NCBI GenBank assembly: GCA_027293665.1
Contig: JAPUFN010000086.1
Span: 1-7,615, forward strand
DNA: 7,615 nt
DNA from: Gammaproteobacteria bacterium
GTDB taxonomy: Bacteria; Pseudomonadota; Gammaproteobacteria; Pseudomonadales; Azotimanducaceae
Reading direction: 5' to 3'
This document shows positions 5,027-7,615 of the stretch, piece after piece (positions within the stretch are counted from its first letter, which is position 1; each line of letters begins with the position of its first letter). Position numbers and translations under genes: made by a program. A model generated the notes under the pieces. It was not told where the DNA came from. It made no database searches and saw only the letters and a program-made list of their open reading frames with translations.

Positions 5027-6391
5027 TTAGAAAACCACAAAGCGGATAACCGCGGCAGCCATCGCGCACTGGAAGATAAACACCGTCACCAGCAACAGGC
5101 GGGCGGGTAAACCGGGCTGTACTCGCGGGTCCAGGTGTTTGTGCTGCAGCCACAGCGTGATACCACTCTGGACGGGCAACAGCATCGCGCCGACGACCGC
5201 GGCGATGGTGACGAGCGCCAGCGGACTCTGATAGAACAGATAAAGGATAAAGCTGAGTGGTGGTATTACCAGCACGTAGCCGCGGATCCACATCTCGCGT
5301 TTGACGTTCTGGCGATCGAGGTAGCCCATCTCGATGAGGTATTCCGGAATGAATCTGCCACCCGCGCCGATCGCGGAAAGGGCAGTGGAGAAGAGAATGA
5401 AAAACGCGCCCAGGCCGAATACCCACAACGACCAGGTACCCAGCGTGCGGGTAAACATATCCGACAACACGCTGATAGTTTCGAGTCCCTGGGGCGTGAG
5501 TCCGTCGCGGTGGAGCACACCAGCGCCGAGCAGATAAAAAGGCAATGTGGCGCAAGTGAGAATGAGGAGCGTGACCCAGACATCGGTCCGCAGTACTTTG
5601 AGCCAGCCATTCGCCCGCTGTGGCCAGTGCGGGTCGCTGCGATCGGCGCCGATGTAGTTTGGATAGCCTTTTTCGACACACCAGTACATGTATGCGGCTA
5701 TCTCACCGGAGTTGACACCCGTGTAGCCGTACATGGCCAGTGCCAGCACCGCGTACTCGACCGGAAAATCAAAGGTGAAGCCAGCAGTGAGATTATCGAG
5801 CGTCATTCGATAATCGGTGGCCTGCATCATGAACGCGCAGACCAGGGTAGTGAGCGTGAAACTGATGACCAGGAAGAGCATCGCCCGTTCGATGCGCAGG
5901 TAGGCGCCGGTCCAGAGAATTGCGGTCACGCTCAACGCAATAATTGCAGTCATCAGAACGGAATTTTCGGAGCCGAGCAACAACGCCAGTGCTTGCCCGG
6001 CACCACCGATGATCCCTGCCAGACCGGTAATACCCGGGATGAATGCCAGCAAGCCTAGAGCAATCGGCCAGGAGATCGCGCCTCTGGGCGTGGGAATACG
6101 CCCAGGCAGGCGGTTCAACGCGCGCAGGTAGGTATCGCCGGATGTGATGATGTAGCGGGCGAGTTCCGCCTGGACGATCGACTTGCTCCAGCAGGCGAGC
6201 AGTACCCACCACAGCAGAACGAATCCTGCCTGCGCACCAAGGCTGGAGGTCAAGAGGATCTCGCCTGAGCCGACGATGGATCCCGATACGATCACCCCGG
6301 GTCCGAGATGCTTCAGCCGATTGACAAAGCCGTGCGGCGCGTCTGCAGTTTCACCCGGCCGCTGGGTATAGGGATCTGCAGCGTCGTTCAT
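5027..6391 (-). CDS. Nramp-family transporter, non-canonical (metal-binding motifs replaced)
   Basis: Inner-membrane transporter of 454 residues with about 11 hydrophobic segments and the Nramp (LeuT-like) layout. The first membrane segment (29-57) aligns without gaps to canonical Nramp proteins: GPG at 30-32, and LGAQAGF at 51-57 matching the family's AGAQFGY. However, the metal-binding DPGN is replaced by GSGE (41-44), and in the sixth segment MPHN is replaced by VNSG (226-229), followed by E230. It therefore belongs to a clade that has probably lost classical Mn/Fe selectivity, and its substrate is unknown. A long soluble insert (about 237-265) follows segment six. The ATG at 6391 is preceded by GGGAAG at suitable distance. 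It converges with the regulator gene with only two bases between the stops. A shared function with the regulator is possible but not shown, since it lies on its own transcript. Confidence 0.85.
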   Translation of the reverse strand: MNDAADPYTQRPGETADAPHGFVNRLKHLGPGVIVSGSIVGSGEILLTSSLGAQAGFVLLWWVLLACWSKSIVQAELARYIITSGDTYLRALNRLPGRIPTPRGAISWPIALGLLAFIPGITGLAGIIGGAGQALALLLGSENSVLMTAIIALSVTAILWTGAYLRIERAMLFLVISFTLTTLVCAFMMQATDYRMTLDNLTAGFTFDFPVEYAVLALAMYGYTGVNSGEIAAYMYWCVEKGYPNYIGADRSDPHWPQRANGWLKVLRTDVWVTLLILTCATLPFYLLGAGVLHRDGLTPQGLETISVLSDMFTRTLGTWSLWVFGLGAFFILFSTALSAIGAGGRFIPEYLIEMGYLDRQNVKREMWIRGYVLVIPPLSFILYLFYQSPLALVTIAAVVGAMLLPVQSGITLWLQHKHLDPRVQPGLPARLLLVTVFIFQCAMAAAVIRFVVF

Positions 6392-6478
6392 TGTGTGTGC
6401 TTCCCGGATAGTCTCGAGCCAACGACACCCGCCGGTCGGTACGCACTGACGTTCGGCGCTGGTCCGGGCGATGCATTC

Positions 6479-6499
6479 GTATCAGTTTGTGTATCAGTT
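6479..6499. repeat. Short direct repeat upstream of the transporter gene
   Basis: GTATCAGTT occurs twice with three bases between, a 12-bp period (6479-6487 and 6491-6499), about 90 bases upstream of the Nramp-like gene start. The spacing of just over one helical turn would suit two copies of a DNA-binding protein on nearly the same face. Just beyond, at 6512-6527, GGACGCA is also repeated with an 8-bp period. No clear -35/-10 pair was identified in the 137-base gap 6392-6528, so the role is unknown and chance is possible. Confidence 0.4.
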
Positions 6500-6528
6500 G
6501 ACGCCCTTTACGGACGCATGGACGCAGT

Positions 6529-6867
6529 CTAGTTCAAGAGGTTGAACTGGTCCCAAACCTTTTTATTGACGTCGGAGGTTGACTCTTTGGGTTCCCTGGG
6601 AGCGGGTTTCTTGGCCGCTACTGGCGTTGCCCTGAGCTTGATGTAGGTTTCCAGTTCGCGTTGGGCCGCTGTTTCGGAATCGAAGGGTCCATGGTCGGCC
6701 TCTCTTGAAGAGAAGTACCATTGGTCGTTATTTAGCCGGAAGATTCTGCTCGATGCGCGAAAACGCGTGACGTCTTTGTCTGCATCCGTATCTCGCTTGC
6801 TGTTAACGTCATCCTTTACGTTCTTTTTTGCCACGGGCTCATCATCAGTTTTTGCTGAACCCCACAA
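6529..6867 (-). CDS. Small hydrophilic protein, DUF6316-like
   Basis: Protein of up to 112 residues without signal peptide or membrane segment. The central part (about 36-77), FRASSRIFRLNNDQWYFSSREADHG followed by PFDSETAAQRELETYI, resembles the small DUF6316 family of gammaproteobacteria as I remember it: an aromatic Gln-Trp-Tyr-Phe strand, then Gly-Pro-Phe-Asp and a helix. The flanks are low-complexity and charged: Lys/Asp-rich in 12-33 and Lys/Pro/Ala-rich in 79-100. The start is unclear. There is no ATG in frame; the options are TTG at 6867 and GTG at 6834, neither with a good ribosome site. The stretch is poorer in GC than its neighbours. Function unknown; the family name is a recollection not checked by a search. 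Confidence 0.68.
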   Translation of the reverse strand: MWGSAKTDDEPVAKKNVKDDVNSKRDTDADKDVTRFRASSRIFRLNNDQWYFSSREADHGPFDSETAAQRELETYIKLRATPVAAKKPAPREPKESTSDVNKKVWDQFNLLN

Positions 6868-6933
6868 TATCAGTAGTGGATTTCTGTGATGTGACGTGGT
6901 GCACGGATCTGCGATCAGCGGTGTCGAATGAGA

Positions 6934-7515
6934 TCAGTCCCGGCTCTGAATTCCTGCGGTAAGAACCAGGCGCATGGCATCTGCGACATCAAGATCGAGT
7001 TCGGTGACCCGATCGCGGGGCACCATCAGGGTGTAGCCGCCGACCTGATAGCTCATCGGTAGATAAACCGCGACCCTGTCCCGATCGTTGCTGAAATTCA
7101 GCGTTCTCCCGGGGGCTTCATCGGTGATGAAGCCGATGAGCAGTGCGTCCTGACCCACATCGACGCTGACCACCGTGGATCCCTCCGATGGAGGGCGGGA
7201 GAAAAAGTCCAGGAAATCACTGATCGCCGCGTACAGAGTTTTAACGAGCGGGATACGCTCTAGTAATCGTTCCAACGCTTCCCACAGTCGTCGCACGACG
7301 AAGAGTTGCACGAGAACGCCGACCGCCAATACCAGCAGCACCCCGGAGAGTAGACCAAGACCCGGAAGGTAGTACTGCGGCGGCAGCAGGAGATCGAAGA
7401 AGGGTTTCAACAGGGACTCGGTCGCTGTGGCGAGCCAGACGATGATCCAGGCGGTCAGCGCAACCGGCAGTACAACGCCCAGGCCGCGCAGGAAAGTAGC
7501 AGTCAGGTGGCGCAC
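6934..7515 (-). CDS. DUF502 family inner-membrane protein
   Basis: Integral membrane protein of unknown role from the DUF502 family. From GTG at 7515 it has 193 residues, close to the usual 200. Residues 8-31 (starting FLRGLGVVLPVALTAW) and about 49-74 form two membrane segments. The stretch ERLLERIPLVKTLYAAISDFLDFFS after the second segment and VPRDRVTELDLDVADAMRLVLTAG near the end are typical family blocks. The start is debatable. GTG 7515 gives the family-like N-terminus MRHLTATFLRGL and lies five bases past the stop of the upstream gene, with AGAAGG 12 bases before it. ATG 7551 or 7548 would add 12 or 11 residues that overlap that gene and have no ribosome site. In many proteobacteria this family sits near aspS; here a small DUF6316-like gene follows instead. 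Confidence 0.85.
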   Translation of the reverse strand: MRHLTATFLRGLGVVLPVALTAWIIVWLATATESLLKPFFDLLLPPQYYLPGLGLLSGVLLVLAVGVLVQLFVVRRLWEALERLLERIPLVKTLYAAISDFLDFFSRPPSEGSTVVSVDVGQDALLIGFITDEAPGRTLNFSNDRDRVAVYLPMSYQVGGYTLMVPRDRVTELDLDVADAMRLVLTAGIQSRD

Positions 7516-7519
7516 TGAA

Positions 7520-7615
7520 TCAGCCGGCCTTCTGCTCGGCGATCTCATCATTTGCAGGTGGCTCAAAGTCCACCTCGGCAACTGAAGACTCGGCCTGCGC
7601 GATCTCTTCGGTCAC
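7520..7615 (-). CDS. C-terminal tail of an unidentified protein (5' end outside window)
   Basis: The minus strand from the right edge is open for 31 codons, reading VTEEIAQAESSVAEVDFEPP and then ANDEIAEQKAG before TGA at 7522-7520. The peptide is acidic and Ala/Glu-rich, like a flexible protein tail, and its codon choice looks coding. The stop lies five bases before the GTG start of the DUF502 gene, which suggests an operon with coupled translation. The family cannot be told from this fragment; in related genomes a FmdB-like zinc-ribbon protein often precedes DUF502, but no such motif is visible here. Confidence 0.5.
   Translation of the reverse strand: MTEEIAQAESSVAEVDFEPPANDEIAEQKAG

Noticed and set aside
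5135..6058. 307-codon plus-strand open frame
   Set aside because: Antisense to the Nramp-like transporter; the product is charged and patternless, whereas the minus strand shows clear membrane segments and family motifs.

Overview
The window looks like a chromosomal stretch from a moderately GC-rich proteobacterium, most likely a gammaproteobacterium. The hints are a BepA-like M48 lipoprotein, a GlxI-type glyoxalase beside a glutathione S-transferase, a DUF502 membrane protein and a small protein resembling the DUF6316 family. This placement is inferred from gene families, not from a marker gene. No rRNA, tRNA, CRISPR array, insertion sequence or phage gene was seen. Both ends cut through genes.

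Layout, left to right. (1) A glutathione S-transferase gene (cut at base 1) and a lactoylglutathione lyase gene form a minus-strand glutathione-dependent detoxification pair. (2) A strong minus-strand terminator at 1152-1178 closes a short transcript encoding a putative 73-residue single-pass membrane protein. (3) Divergent from it is a plus-strand M48 metalloprotease lipoprotein with TPR-like repeats, probably an outer-membrane quality-control protease. (4) A minus-strand pair follows, a VOC/glyoxalase-fold protein overlapping by 17 bases a questin-oxidase-like protein (DUF4243 family). It is divergent from a plus-strand SufR-like winged-helix regulator with six C-terminal cysteines. The AT-rich gap between them holds a perfect 10-bp inverted repeat lying on the predicted -10 box of the VOC operon. 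(5) Convergent with the regulator, with two bases between the stop codons, is a minus-strand Nramp-fold transporter whose canonical metal-binding motifs are replaced. (6) A small DUF6316-like gene, a DUF502 membrane protein and the tail of a further gene follow, all on the minus strand.

The most interesting unit is 2874-5024. It can be read as a self-contained redox- or iron-controlled switch: a regulator with a candidate Fe-S cysteine cluster, a single obvious operator over the promoter of its divergent neighbour, and two enzymes whose families act on aromatic or quinone-like compounds. The wiring (operator, promoter, coupling, cysteines) is visible in the sequence. The ligand, the chemistry and the biological role are inference.
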